A stretch of 64,000 bases of DNA from Ottelia alismoides (GCA_037367405.1 JAZKJV010010531.1:1-64000); one strand, 5' to 3'. Counted from the stretch's first letter, positions 1 through 12,740 are shown. The notes: generated by a model not told the origin, from the sequence alone. Made by a program: numbers and translations.

Positions 1-250
1 TTTCTTGATTGAACAAGTTGCTCACATAGTTCACATACCCAAACGCATATCAATTATTTTTCTATTTTTTTACAAAAAAAAACAGGACAGACCACAACAA
101 GATTCGGAGAAAAAAACGTACATATACACATTCCTGAGTTGTAACTCTCCCTTTACCTTTACTGCAACAATGTGTTTATTACAATAATGGGCGAAGCACA
201 ACAGGTCATACTTTGCCCCACAAGTAGCATGGATCGTCTGCCGCAGTGCC

Positions 251-391
251 GTTTCTGCAGTAACCATTTGAACCGCTCGATCTTATCGAGCGGTTCACAC
301 GATTTTACACATTACGGGTCCACAAAAAGTACGAAATCGTGTGAACCGCTCGATCACGATCGAGCGGCTCAAGCGGTTGCTACAGCAGACC
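251..391. repeat. Foldback element with nested palindromes (copy 1)
   Basis: Two arms of about 55 bp (251-305 and 334-391) are inverted copies around a 28-bp spacer. Each arm itself contains a smaller palindrome built from GAACCGCTCGAT and its complement, so the strand could fold into a branched structure. Related copies lie at 12660-12740 (half) and 20486-20595. Arms carry CTGCAGTA/TACAGCAG blocks shared by the family. No coding capacity. It is probably a non-autonomous foldback-type DNA element; the superfamily is not assigned because no TSD is clear. Confidence 0.7.
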
Positions 392-786
392 GCTTGAAGC
401 CCGCTCCCCCTCAGAAGACCGTGCTTCACCAGCTGTTCGTGTCCAAGTCGCGTATTAGACAACTTGTATCAGTTGTAATTTTTTTCCAGGAAATTTTCTC
501 AAAAGGCAGGCCCTTTAGCTTAGAACTAAATAGGTGCAAACGCCTTACTACGCTACTCAAGGGTACATGCCTGCTCCGTCACGTACCCACAATGACAGTT
601 CTTGGAGGCAGGGTCTCATTTGGGATTTTTAACCGGCAGACCCTATAATCTTTGTCAATTACCTCTACGACCTTTGAAACATCATAATTTCTTCCTCGAC
701 CCCGTAAACTTGCTTCGTCTTACCTCACGAACCCTGTCGTTAAATTGACACATCTTGGGCTAACTTGGGTGGGTTAAAACCGAGTT

Positions 787-3215
787 TGTAACGGCCACTA
801 AATGTATTATACAAAATAAAATTATAAAAAAGGATATACGTACATAATAAATTAATTGAATTAATTAAGAAGAGAGAGGGGAGGTGGGTAGTTGCATGTG
901 GCCAATTCAACTCCACATACCATGTACGTGAGTTCTATTTTTAGGATGGGGACTACATATCTCGTTTTTTTTAAGAGAGAGGGAGAGGGAGTTAGGGTTT
1001 TAGGGAAGGGAATACTCCCTACGCGAGAGAAAAGAGAAGAGAACTCCGGCCATTTTTCCCTTTCTTGGCCGAGTTAATCGGTATCCCTAATCGACATATT
1101 CGAGAAGTTGTCACCTACGGCTGACCTTGATCGGAGGATCGGAGGGTAATCAGGGTGCCGGAAACCGACCCTTGAAGTAGCTAATCCTTGCAGATACGGT
1201 ATGTGTTCTTTCATTCATCGTTCTCGGATTTTTTTTATTGTTTCCCTCCTTGGATCCGTATGAATTAATCATGTATCTGTGTCAATCTTTTGTAGTCATG
1301 CTATGGCAACATATAGTATCGCTGCTCATATGAATTTGCGACGTCAATACGCGTATAGATGTTGATTTCAAGTCTGAATCGATTACTTTTATATCCTATG
1401 CAATTATATAGAAATTCTTATTCAATATATGCCATTTCTCATCGTCTCCTCCTACACATCATGATCGGAGGGTATTGATTGTTGCCGACTGTTAAAATCT
1501 TAGTCCGTGAACATTGATTATGATAACAATTGAAATTAGATTTAGCGTGTTAGGTTGATCGTAAATATTGAATCATTTTGGAAGCTTCAGATGTGGATTC
1601 CTGTGTCAGGCACCATAAGTTATTGTCATGATTTGGATGCATTATTAGATTAAGAAAGAGAGAGAGTGACAAGTCCAACATCTATTTTAGAATATAATAA
1701 TACTAATGTTGGATTGATTAGAGCTAGGTATACAGGTAAACCCCACGCGTTCTTGTTGGAAAAAAAAATAAAAAGGAAAGAAACTGTGACGTGAGAAGGC
1801 AATCAATAGGGCTCATATCAACTAGAGGGTCATACATGTATTTACGTATACTTGGATGGATGTTCACAGGTATAAACATGTCCTTTTTATCCATTTTGCA
1901 CAAAGAGCTTCTTTATGCTTCCCATTCAGGACATTAGTCCACTTAGATGATCACACATGTTTGAACAATTAATAATGGCCACTAGATTTCTCCATTAAGA
2001 TCACGTTATGGATAACCTTTGAGTGATTAGCCATATCATTTATGTACCATGAGATCGTTCACCCTATTCAATTACATGTCTCCATGTCGTTCATTCTTTT
2101 TGAAGGGCTTCCTCCAAATCATGAGAAATCCATATACTTTTAATCCCTCTGGGTTACGTCTGACCGAGGGATAATAGCCAGCATCACACGACCATCAAGA
2201 GCTTCTGTCACAAAAAAAAGTTAAACTCATATCGAGAGGGTGAAATGTTAGTAGACCAGTAACTGCTAGACTTGTACTTAATTTGTTTACTTTCGTAGAT
2301 GGGTTGGTATCGGATTCCTAGTAAATACTTCTTAATTACTTTTCTAATTGCAACACCATTAAGAGTTAAATAAATGGCACGATAACGGTAAGCGGAGCTA
2401 AGTGCTACACCGCATGGTGGGAGCCACCTCTAGAGTCTGATTACCGGGTCCGATACGGACATAAATGGCCTAAAGGGCAACACCTTCCGGGGGTGTCAGG
2501 TTCTGTGGAACCTAGTGGAAAGTCCACCTATTGACTCAGCGCTGATGTCATCACGATGTGTTTAATGTATGATGAATGTGCAAGTGAAAACCGCTAGTGC
2601 CAGCGGAGGGTATTAATAAACCAATTTAACGATAAGATTGACTTTTAAGGGTATAGGTGTAACAATAGAGCACCATTATTGAGAAGGTATGAAACCCTTA
2701 TAAGTATGTGAATATAGCTTTATCGCCATGCTTCTATTCCAATTTATCGAACCATTCTCATTTTTGTTATTCTTCTTAAAGCATGCTAAGCTGTTTGGCT
2801 TACGAGCATTTTGTCGCTCCTGTGGTTTTGCCCTGCCGCAGGTTCCTCGGAGGAGTAGAGCATTGAAGCTGTTGAGTAGCTGACGGAAGATTTGTCATTT
2901 TCATCTTGGTAGTATTAGTTTTTTTTCCTTTTGTTTTCTTATCATTAGATGTACCCAAGAAACCTCTTAAAGTTGATATGTTCTAGTTATTTCTATTGCC
3001 AATGTGATCTTTTGATGGATGTGACATTTGCTATATCGAGCTACTCATGAATGAATTTCTTTCCTTTGGAGCATCTCAAGTGTTTCCTTCTCTCTTGTTC
3101 CAATTTTGATCATCTTCTTAAGTAGTGGAATTGATATGCATGAGTAACCCTCGGATTCGACGTGGCATGCCGATTTATTATGCTTCCGCTGGCCACACGG
3201 ATCCGGGTCGTTACA
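787..3215 (+). repeat. 5' LTR of the gypsy element
   Basis: The 2,429-bp LTR begins TGTAACGGCC and ends GGGTCGTTACA, so it has the canonical TG...CA ends. It matches 7824-10251 almost base for base. The 61-codon open frame at 892-1077 recurs in both LTRs and is not taken as a gene. Confidence 0.95.
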
Positions 3216-3217
3216 AG

Positions 3218-3230
3218 TGGTATCAGAGCC
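3218..3230 (+). other. Primer-binding site, initiator tRNA-Met
   Basis: TGGTATCAGAGCC lies two bases after the 5' LTR. It is complementary to the 3' end of plant initiator methionine tRNA, the usual primer of plant copia and chromovirus elements. Confidence 0.93.
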
Positions 3231-3319
3231 AGGTTCTCTTGGGTACAATTAGGATTTCCTATTTTGTCGATGTTCTCATACATCGATATCTGAATCTCGA
3301 TCTTCTCTCTTGATTTTAG

Positions 3320-6300
3320 ATGGCTTCTGGACGTGAGCTTGTGCCTGGTGAAGGTGGGCTTGAGGATCCCCAACAGCAACAATTGCATTTGATGACTGAG
3401 ATGGGACAATGGCTCCGCGAAGAGCGAGAACGTGCTCGAGCGGAAAGAGAAGCAGCACGCGAAGAAAGAGAACAAGTCCGCAAGATTTACGATAATGCGA
3501 AGGCGGAGAGTCTTACCTTGCGGAAGTTTTTGCAACATGACCCACCCATATACAATGGAGAACCTGAGCCAGAGAAAGCAGAACATTGGCTCAAGGAGAT
3601 CGAGTTGGCATTTAGTGCCTTGGATTGCCCTGAGGAGAAGAAGGTCACCTTTGCTATGTTCAGGCTGCGAGATCAGGCAAAGGATTGGTGGGAGACCTGC
3701 AGAGGTGTGCACTTCAAGGAAGAGCAAGACGTGACTTGGGAGGATTTTGTGAAGCACTTCAAGGATCACTTCATTCCTATGCGTGCAAGGATCAAGAAGA
3801 GGCAGGAATTCATTGACCTGCAGCAGAATGAACTGGACATTGAGGCATACACTGCTCAATTTTATCATCTTGAGAAGTACGGCAAAGGAATTTGCGAGAC
3901 TGAATTGGAGAGAACAAAGAAATACGTGATGGGTTTGAGGATTGGCTTGCGAGCTAAAGTCTTAGGGAGCATGCCTAAGACACTTGCTGATGCAGTGGAT
4001 GCTGTGGTAGCTATTGACGGAGAGCATCAGTTGACACAAACTCAACTGAAAAGACATGGCAAGGGGAGTGGAAGCCTCGGTGTTCGTCATGATACCTTTA
4101 AAAGTCCTAACAAGAAGATAAAGACCGGTTACCATGGCAAGGAAGAAGCTAGATTCAGGCAAGTTGATAGACCGGGTGTTCCTGTTTGCCCTCATTGCAC
4201 GAGGAGCCATCAGGGCGAATGCTACAAGATAACGGGAGCTTGTTTGAAATGTGGGCAGAAGGGTCACTTCAACCGTGATTGCCCGAAGATGAAGCAGGCA
4301 GATGATAGGCAGAGGAATGTGGATCCGAAGAAGAAGATCATGGGACGAGTGTACTCCATCACAGCCGAGCAATCAGAAGATCCTAGTCAGGTGGTAGAAG
4401 GTACACTTCTCGTCTCTGGTTTCATGGCTAGAGTGCTTTATGATCCAGGAGCTTCTCATTCATTTATATCAAGTAGATTTGCTAGATTGCTTGATTTACA
4501 ACCTGCTGAGATGACATTTATGTTATCTGTTTCTTCACCTATCAGGGAAATTGGTACATGTGGGTCCTTCTTGCATGAGGTGCCAATTGAGATTGAGAAT
4601 AAACAATTAGTTGCAAATCTAGTCCTCCTAGAAATGACAGATTATGATGTCATTTTAGGAATGGATTGGCTCTATGAGAACTATGCACAGGTTCTTTGTA
4701 GAGAAAAGAAAGTCCTACTATGTAGGCCAGGGGATTCTGAATTCCACATCAAGGGTTTTAAGAGACCCATCAAGCAGATGTTTGTCTCCTTATTGAAGGC
4801 AAACCGAATGTTGACAAAAGGCTGCAAGGCATTTCTTGCCAGTGTGATGAAAACAGAGGCTCAACATGTTTCTATTGAGGATGTGCCCATTGTTCGGGAG
4901 TACGTTGATGTTTTTCCTGAAGACCTTCCTGGTTTACCTCCTCATAGAGAGATTGACTTCACTATTGAAGTCATGCCAGGATCCTCTCCCATCTCTAAGC
5001 CACCTTATCGCATGGCTCCGGCAGAGTTGGCAGAGCTTAAAAAGCAGCTGGAAGAACTTCTTGATAAAGGCTTTATTCAGCCTAGTGTCTCTCCATGGGG
5101 TGCTCCTGTACTCTTTGTCAAGAAGAAGGATGGGACGCTTAGACTATGCATTGATTATCGAGCTCTAAATCAGATCACAGTCAAGAACAAGTATCCCTTA
5201 CCTCGAATAGATGATCTATTCGATCAATTGCAGAAGGCTGCTATATTTCCAAAAATTGATTTAAGATCGGGTTATCACCAGCTGAGGGTCAAGGCAGAGG
5301 ATGCTCCGAAGACTGCTTTTAGATCAAGGTATGGACATTACGAGTTTTGAGTAATGCCATTCGGATTAACCAATGCTCCAGCAGCATTCATGGACCTCAT
5401 GAACAGGGTGTTCTGTGATTTCCTTGATAATTTTGTCATTGTTTTCGTCGATGACATTCTTGTCTATTCAGAGAATAAGAAGCAACATGAAGAACACTTG
5501 AAGACAGTATTAGAGACTCTGAGACATCACCAGCTCTATGCTAAATTCTCAAAATGTGAGTTTTGGCTTGATAAGGTGACATTTCTTGGTCATGTCATAT
5601 CGAAGGATGGAATATCTGTTGATCCATCAAAGGTCGAGGCAGTTCTGAACTGGAACCAACCAAAGACGGTTACAGAAGTTCGTAGCTTTTTGGGCTTGGC
5701 TGGTTATTACAGGCGTTTCATTCGAGACTTCTCAAAGATAGTTTTACCTCTCACAAAGTTGATGAGGAAAGAAACTAAATTCATATGGAGTCTGCAATGT
5801 GAGGAGAGCTTCCAAAAATTGAAAGGGATGTTGACTTCAGCTCCAATTTTGACACTTCCTTCGGATACTGGAGGTTTCACAGTGCATACGGATGCTTCAG
5901 GGTCTGGACTTGGTGCAGTTCTGATGCAACATGATAAGGTCGTGGCCTATGCATCGCGACAATTGAAAATTCATGAGAGAAATTATCCTACTCATGATAT
6001 TGAGCTAGCCGCAGTTGTTTTTGCCTTAAAGTTGTGGATGCATTATCTGTATGGAGAGAAATTTCAGGTGCTTACAGACCATAAGAGCCTCAAATATCTT
6101 TTCTCTCAGAAGGACTTGAATATGAGGCAGCGGAGATGGTTGGAACTATTAAAAGATTATGATTTTTCCTTGGACTATCATCCGGGAAAAATTAACGCAG
6201 TGGCGGATGCGCTCAGCAGAAAATGGGAAGCTAAGCTTTCTAGTATGAGGCTGCAGTGGAAGCTCGTCGAGGATTTTGTTCGGTGGAAGCCTTTTATAGA

Positions 6301-7789
6301 TGATAAACATGGTATTTTTGTTGCTGGACTGCAAGTTCACTCAGCCTTGATTGAGAAGGTGTTGGCAGCACAAAAAGTTGATCCAGAACTATTGCTGCTC
6401 GTTGAAGCATCGAAGAAGCCTTCTAGCGAGTTGTCGGTTGCAGTCGACGGTGGATTGAGATTTAGGAATCGATTATGGGTTCCTAATGATCAAGAGATTA
6501 AAAAGGAGATCTTAGAGGAGGCGCATAGTTCCATGTACTCTATCCATCCAGGGAGTACAAAAATGTACAAGGATTTGCAAAGGAACTTTTGGTGGAAAAA
6601 TATGAAATGAGAAATTGCCGAGTTCGTCTCGAGATGTCTTGTCTGTCAAAGGGTAAAGATTGAGCATCAGAGACTATCTGGAGGATTGCAACCGTTGGAC
6701 CTGCCAGAGTGGAAATGGGAGCATATTACTATGGATCTTGTAGTGGGGTTGCCTCCTACAAAGGGTTCCAAATATGATTCCATTTGGGTGATTGTGGATC
6801 GATTAACTAAATCGGCACACTTTTTACCTATACGGTGTGGTCAGTCTACAGAGAGTTTGGCAAAGTTATATGTCCATGAGATAGTGAAGTTGCATGGTGT
6901 ACCAGTGTCTATTGTCTCCGATCGGGATGCACGTTTCACATCCAGATTCTGGAAGAGCTTGAATGATGCTTTGGGAACGAATCTGAAATTCAGCACATCC
7001 TTTCACCCGCAGACTGATGGGCAGTCAGAAAGAACCATTCAAACATTGGAGGATATGCTTAGATCTTGTGCATTGGACTTTTCTGGAAATTGGGATTTTC
7101 ACCTCCCACTTGTTGAATTTGCTTACAATAACAGTTTCCATTCTAGCATTGGAATGGCGCCGTACGAAGCTTTATACGGTAGACCATGTCGTTCACCCTT
7201 ATGCTGGGATGATGTTGGCGAAAGAAAAATTCTAGGACCAGAGATTATCCTGGATACTACGAAGAAGATCGACATTATTAAGAAGAGGTTGTTAGCTGCT
7301 CAAAGTAGACAGAAAAGCTATGCTGACCATCGGAGGCGTGATCTTAATTTTGAAGAGGGTGATCAAGTTTTTATCAAAGTCTCTCCTATGCGTGGTGTCG
7401 TTCGTTTTGGTAGAAGGGGAAAGCTGAATCCAAGATATGTTGGCCCTTTTATGATCACCAAGAAAATTAGAGAAGTTGCTTATCGGGTTGATCTTCCTCC
7501 ACAATTCAAGAATATACATGATGTATTTCATGTTTCAATGCTTAGGAAGTACATATCTGATCCCTCGCATGTGATCGAGCATGAGATTCCTGAAGTACAA
7601 GCAGATCTTTCTTACATAGAAGAACCAATCAAGATTGTGGATCGAAAGGAAAATCAGCTGCGACGTCGGATGATTCCAATGGTTAAGGTCTTATGGAGGC
7701 ACCAGAAGCGTGAGGAAGCTACTTGTGAGTTGGAGGAGGAAATGCGAGCCAAATATCCTGAACTTTTCGGTAAGCTTTTAGACTTATAA
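3320..7789 (+). pseudogene. gypsy gag-pol polyprotein frame with two in-frame stops
   Basis: One reading frame of 1,490 codons runs from the ATG 90 bp after the primer site to a TAA just before the polypurine tract. In order it holds a retrotransposon gag domain (about residues 65-180), a CCHC zinc knuckle ([14 protein letters not shown], near 308-321), an aspartic protease with [10 protein letters not shown] (near 373), reverse transcriptase with FVDDILVYS (near 710), RNase H with [10 protein letters not shown] (near 854), an HHCC and DDE integrase (1068-1240), a GPY module and a C-terminal chromodomain. TGA stops at 5348-5350 (in RT, before VMPFGL) and 6608-6610 (in the integrase zinc-binding region) each look like single substitutions; the second fits C-to-T decay of CGA. 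No frameshift was found. The protease has DPGA where DSGA or DTGA is usual, though the aspartate is kept. Confidence 0.93.
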
Positions 7790-7811
7790 TTTCGGGACGA
7801 AATTTTTTTTT

Positions 7812-7823
7812 AGTGGGGTAGAT
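7812..7823 (+). other. Polypurine tract of the gypsy element
   Basis: AGTGGGGTAGAT directly precedes the 3' LTR. It follows a T-rich run and the GGGACGAAATT motif commonly found before the polypurine tract of plant chromoviruses. It primes plus-strand DNA synthesis. Confidence 0.85.
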
Positions 7824-10251
7824 TGTAACGGCCACTAAATGTATTATACAAAATAAAATGATAAAAAAAGGATATACGTACATAATAAATTAATTGAATT
7901 AATTAAGAAGAGAGAGGGGAGGTGGGTAGTTGCATGTGGCCAATTCAACTCCACATACCATGTACGTGAGTTCTATTTTTAGGATGGGGACTACATATCT
8001 CGTTTTTTTTAAGAGAGAGGGAGAGGGAGTTAGGGTTTTAGGGAAGGGAATACTCCCTACGCGAGAGAAAAGAGAAGAGAACTCCGGCCATTTTTCCCTT
8101 TCTTGGCCGAGTTAATCGATATCCCTAATCGACATATTCGAGAAGTTGTCACCTACGGCTGACCTTGATCGGAGGATCGGAGGGTAATCACGGTGCCGGA
8201 AACCGACCCTTGAAGTAGCTAATCCTTGCAGATACGGTATGTGTTCTTTCATTCGTCGTTCTCGGATTTTTTTATTGTTTCCCTCCTTGGATCCGTATGA
8301 ATTAATCACGTATCTGTGTCAATCTTTTGTAGTCATGCTATGGCAACATATAGTATCGCTGCTCATATGAATTTGCGACGTCAATACGCGTATAGATGTT
8401 GATTTCAAGTCTGAATCGATTACTTTTATATCCTATGCAATTATATAGAAATTCTTATTCAATATATGCCATTTCTCATCGTCTCCTCCTACACATCATG
8501 ATCAGAGGGTATTGATTGTTGCCGACTGTTAAAATCTTAGTCCGTGAACATTGATTATGATAACAATTGAAATTAGATTTAGCGTGTTAGGTTGATCGTA
8601 AATATTGAATCATTTTGGAAGCTTCAGATGTGGATTCCTGTGTCAGGCACCATAAGTTATTGTCATGATTTGGATGCATTATTAGATTAAGAAAGAGAGA
8701 GAGTGACAAGTCCAACATCTATTTTAGAATATAATAATACTAATGTTGGATTGATTAGAGCTAGGTATACAGGTAAACCCCACGCGTTCTTGTTGGAAAA
8801 AAAATAAAAAGGAAAGAAACTGTGACGTGAGAAGGCAATCAATAGGGCTCATATCAACTAGAGGGTCATACATGTATTTACGTATACTTGGATGGATGTT
8901 CACAGGTATAAACATGTCCTTTTTATCCATTTTGCACAAAGAGCTTCTTTATGCTTCCCATTCAGGACATTAGTCCACTTAGATGATCACGCATGTTTGA
9001 ACAATTAATAATGGCCACTAGATTTCTCCATTAAGATCACGTTATGGATAACCTTTGAGTGATATAGCCATATCATTTATGTACCATGAGATCGTTCACC
9101 CTATTCAATCACACGTCTCCATGTCGTTCATTCTTTTTGAAGGGCTTCCTCCAAATCATGAGAAATCCATATACTTTTAATCCCTCTGGGTTACGTCTGA
9201 CCGAGGGATAATAGCCAGCATCACACGACCATCAAGAGCTTCTGTCACAAAAAAAAGGTAAACTCATATCGAGAGGGTGAAATGTTAGTAGACCAGTAAC
9301 TGCTAGACTTGTACTTAATTTGTTTACTTTCGTAGATGGGTTGGTATCGGATTCCTAGTAAATACTTCTTAATTACTTTTCTAATTGCAACACCATTAAG
9401 AGTTAAATAAATGACATGATAACGGTAAGCGGAGCTAAGTGCTACACCGCATGGTGGGAGCCACCTCTAGAGTCTGATTACCGGGTCCGATACGGACATA
9501 AATGGCCTAAAGGGCAACACCTTCCGGGGGTGTCAGGTTCTGTGGAACCTAGTGGAAAGTCCACCTATTAACTCAGCGCTGATGTCATCACGATGTGTTT
9601 AATGTATGATGAATGTGCAAGTGAAAACCGCTAGTGCCAGCGGAGGGTATTAATAAACCAATTTAACGATAAGATTGACTTTTAAGGGTATAGGTGTAAC
9701 AATAGAGCACCATTATTGAGAAGGTATGAAACCCTTATAAGTATGTGAATATAGCTATATCGCCATGTTTCTATTCCAATTTATCGAGCCATTCTCATTT
9801 TTGTTATTCTTCTTAAAGCATGCTAAGCTGTTTGGCTTACGAGCATTTTGTCGCTCCTGTGGTTTTACCCTGCCGCAGGTTCCTCGGAGGAGTAGAGCAT
9901 TGAAGCTGTTGAGTAGTTGACGGAAGATTTGTCATTTTCATCTTGGTAGTATTAGTTTTTTTCCTTTTGTTTTCTTATCATTAGATGTACCCAAGAAACC
10001 TCTTAAAGTTGATATGTTCTAGTTATTTCTATTGCCAATGTGATCTTTTGATGGATGTGACATTTGCTATATCGAGCTACTCATGAATGAATTTCTTTCC
10101 TTTGGAGCATCTCAAGTGTTTCCTTCTCTCTTGTTCCAATTTTGATCATCTTCTTAAGTAGTGGAATTGATATGCATGAGTAACCCTCGGATTCGACGTG
10201 GCATGTCGATTTATTATGCTTCCGCTGGCCACACGGATCTGGGTCGTTACA
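7824..10251 (+). repeat. 3' LTR of the gypsy element
   Basis: The 2,428-bp LTR begins TGTAACGGCC, ends GTTACA and is followed by the target duplication GAGTT. It is nearly identical to the 5' LTR. Confidence 0.95.
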
Positions 10252-10419
10252 GAGTTAATCTAACCAACCACGATCGGACGGGTAGAATTAACCCAGAGAA
10301 AAAAAACTGGCGGGATGCTCGAGCAGGGAGGTGGCTGGGCCGGGGGAGAGCTCGATCAGGGGACACGACGTGGTCAGGGGAGGGGCTCCGGCCTGGGGTG
10401 ATGGTCGAGGTGGGTGGGT

Positions 10420-10800
10420 GGGGGGGGGTGTTATGTTCGACCTGGGGAGGCGCGGGTGGCAGGGGGGCTCGACTTGGGGGAGGCGCGGGTGGCTCAACCT
10501 GGGGAGACGCGGGTGGCGGTGGGCTCGACTTGGGAAGGCGCGGGTGGCGGGGGATGCTCGACCTGGGGAGGTGCGGGTGGCGAGGGGGCTTCGACCTTGG
10601 GGAGGCATGGGGAGGCGGCCGGGGTCTCGACCTGGGGAGGCGCGGGGGGAAGGGGCGGGGGGCTCGACCTTGGGGAGGTGTGGGGAGGCGGCAGGGAGCT
10701 CGACCTGGGGAGGCACGGGGGCAGGGGTGGGGAGGCGGTGAGGGGCTCGACCTGGGGAGGTGCGGGCGGGGGGTGGGGGGATGCCAAGCAGGGGATAGAG
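10420..10800. repeat. GC-rich imperfect minisatellite inside Mutator-like copy 1
   Basis: Variants of GGCTCGACCTGGGGAGGCGC recur at roughly 30-60-bp spacing between about 10,430 and 10,790. All six frames are open for long stretches because the DNA lacks A and T, giving Gly/Arg/Pro-rich translations of over 200 residues that should not be read as proteins. It is the internal cargo of the Mutator-like element. Confidence 0.8.
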
Positions 10801-11201
10801 CCGGCCGCCACGAGGGGGGGGGGGAGGTTCCGTAGGGGTGCTTCGAGCTGGGAGCCGGTGGAGCGCCGGCCGCCGGGGAGAGCAATGGAGGGTAAGCAGG
10901 GGGAGGGAGAGGGAGTGGCACTTATGGTAAATTTGATAGATAAAATGGGCATAATGTACAAGAAGATAACATAATCCGGTTATCTTTAAAGGCTTAGTGG
11001 ATGAGGGTTAACCACAGGGTCCGTAGGGTAAATGTTAACATGTTTACGGAGTGAGGGAGGAATTACGATGTTTGAAAGGTCGTAGAGGTAATTGACAAAG
11101 ATTATAGTGTCTGTCGGGTAAAAATCCCTTCTCATTTTCACGCTTTATTCCAGTCATCCCAGGCATGTAAGATTTGTTAGCTTCCCAATGTTCTTGATCA
11201 A

Positions 11202-11467
11202 GTCTTTTTATACTTTTGCCCCTCCGAGATTCAACATTTACAATTATGCTCCTACTTTTTTTTACAATAACACTTGTGTCCCTTCATTCTTGCAAAATTT
11301 CACATTACTTTCCTTCATTACAGTTACCCCTACTACTTTACCTTAATGGAAAGATAATACCATGAGTTTTGCACGAATATAAAGGTATAAGTGTTATAGT
11401 AAAAAACGTATTGGCATAAGTGTTATTGTTATTGTTGAACTTTGGAGGGATATAATTGTAAAAACCC
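11202..11467. mobile_element. Small MITE with family B Mutator-like ends
   Basis: The left end (TTTTGCCCCTCCGAGATTCA) and the inverted right end (TTATATCCCTCCAAAGTTCA) match across about 60 bp. The ends resemble those of the larger element at 42635-43904. It is 266 bp and noncoding. A clear target duplication is not visible, so boundaries are approximate. Confidence 0.55.
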
Positions 11468-12225
11468 TATAATTATACTTTCAAGGAATTTTAGCTGAAA
11501 TCGAAAATGCAAAATTACATTCACCTATGAAAAAATTGAGAAATACTAATCCAAAACTAAGCAATCGATTTTCATGTATCTATCTCATGATGAATTTTAT
11601 ATTTGTTAAAAATGCAAAAATATATTACAAATTAAAATGTCTAAAAAATAAAATAGTAATTGGAACATAATTACTTGAGAAAATGTACTATCTAAAAATA
11701 ATAAAAAAGAAAGGTTAATTAACGATCTAGTTGATATTTAGAACCACAAGAAAAGGAATTTTTAAAAAAACTAACCAGAAGAACCGCATATCAAGAACTG
11801 GAGCTGCAAAAGTCAAACAAAATTTCATAAAAGCTTAAATCATCTCCATAAAGATTTAGGTACACAAAAGTCCTTAGATTGTGCAACTAATTTCAATCAT
11901 GTATCTGAACTATATGAAGTAACAATATAATATCCAGCCCTTAAGATTTGTTCTGATGTAGTTTGGGATTTGATAATTAAGCTGATTATTTTATTATTAT
12001 ATCTTGGAATCACATCATCTCAAAATCAGGTTAAAGCCAATTTCAAATATCATGGTATTCATATCCATATTTGAGGATGTTGTGTGATTTTCAACTATCT
12101 TTTCTGTCCTATGGGCAATCTAGGAGGGTTGAAGGGAGTTGGAATGAGGATGTGTCACATTGGTTTGTAATGGATTCCAGTAGGAATGCAGGGGATAAAT
12201 CAGGTTACCCCCAAACGAGCCTTTA
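11468..12225. other. AT-rich intergenic stretch, no gene seen
   Basis: The sequence is AT-rich with short frames only. Near 12200-12222 it ends with TTACCCCCAAACGAGCC, which looks like one end of a Tourist-like MITE, but I could not find its partner end. Confidence 0.5.
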
Positions 12226-12578
12226 GGATGCTTTTGGGTTGAGGCTTACACCAGGGAGGGGTTTCCCCCTAAAATCCATATCTTTAGTCCTCTTGTGGAG
12301 CCCAATCAAAGACAACACTTTCTTATTTAATACATCAAATAATTCAAATTTTCTTTTATCATTTCCAACAAAAAATAATATAGTATACCATATCACTATC
12401 TAAAACTTATAAAGTACTCAACTTATAGTGGGAGAAGGCTTAGAACTTTTTTACTCAACTTATAGTCACTTTTCTAAACTTCAATACAATCACATTGCAA
12501 CAACTACTTAATTTCCCAACTTCAATACAATCACATTATAACAAGTCTTCTCAACCCCAAACTCTCAGTCCAAACACC
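12226..12578. mobile_element. Tourist-like (PIF/Harbinger) MITE, degraded
   Basis: It starts GGATGCTTTTGGGTTGAGG after a TTA and ends CAGTCCAAACACC. Its inside shares several blocks with the better preserved MITE at 28401-28766, such as the AATACAATCACAT repeats and a TATACCATA block. The right TTA is not conserved. Confidence 0.55.
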
Positions 12579-12659
12579 AAAATAAAAAAAACAAATTACC
12601 CACCCTACATTAAAAATAAATTTTACATGACACAAAAGGGCAATACTTAAACGAGTATG

Positions 12660-12740
12660 GATCCTCTGCAGTACTGCAGAGGCCGGCAGTAAAAAATGGG
12701 TACCGTGAGCGGCTCGATCAAGATCGAGTGATTCACACGA
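12660..12740. repeat. Half of a foldback element, ending at the TRIM boundary
   Basis: The block contains CTGCAGTACTGCAGAGG, GAGCGGCTCGATC and TTCACACGATT, matching the left arm of the foldback at 251-305. The right arm is absent. The break coincides with the truncated end of the TRIM LTR at 12741, which suggests a single deletion or recombination joint. Confidence 0.65.

Larger units (their letters stand above)
787..10251 (+). mobile_element. Full-length Ty3/gypsy chromovirus (Tekay/Del-like) retrotransposon
   Basis: This is a complete 9,465-bp LTR retrotransposon: 5' LTR, primer site, one gag-pol frame, polypurine tract and 3' LTR. Perfect 5-bp target duplications GAGTT lie at 782-786 and 10252-10256. 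It is inserted inside a Mutator-like element. Domain order protease, RT, RNase H, integrase, chromodomain is Ty3/gypsy chromovirus; a chromodomain after the integrase and the overall motif wording suggest the Tekay/Del clade. The LTRs differ by roughly 21 substitutions and a few 1-bp indels by eye (about 0.9%), so the insertion is recent. Two in-frame stops make this copy unable to produce a full polyprotein. Confidence 0.95.
622..11128. mobile_element. Mutator-like non-autonomous element, family A copy 1, split by a gypsy insertion
   Basis: The left end starts GGGATTTTTAACCGGCAGAC and the right end, read on the minus strand, starts GGGATTTTTACCCGACAGAC. The two ends stay similar for about 70 bp as a long terminal inverted repeat. 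The flanks 614-621 and 11130-11137 are both TCTCATTT, an 8-bp duplication (9 bp with one mismatch), which fits Mutator-like elements. After removing the gypsy element and one GAGTT copy it is about 1.04 kb. The interior is GC-rich (10257-10920). A second copy with the same ends but different interior lies at 26034-27175. Confidence 0.8.

Noticed and set aside
892..1077. 61-codon frame conserved at 892 and 7930
   Set aside because: Both are the same spot in the two LTRs of one recent element, so identity reflects copying, not selection.
10161..10974. Several overlapping 130-220-codon frames, Gly/Arg- or Pro-rich, on both strands
   Set aside because: They are produced by GC-rich tandem repeats inside a Mutator-like element; all frames are open at once and none has a domain.
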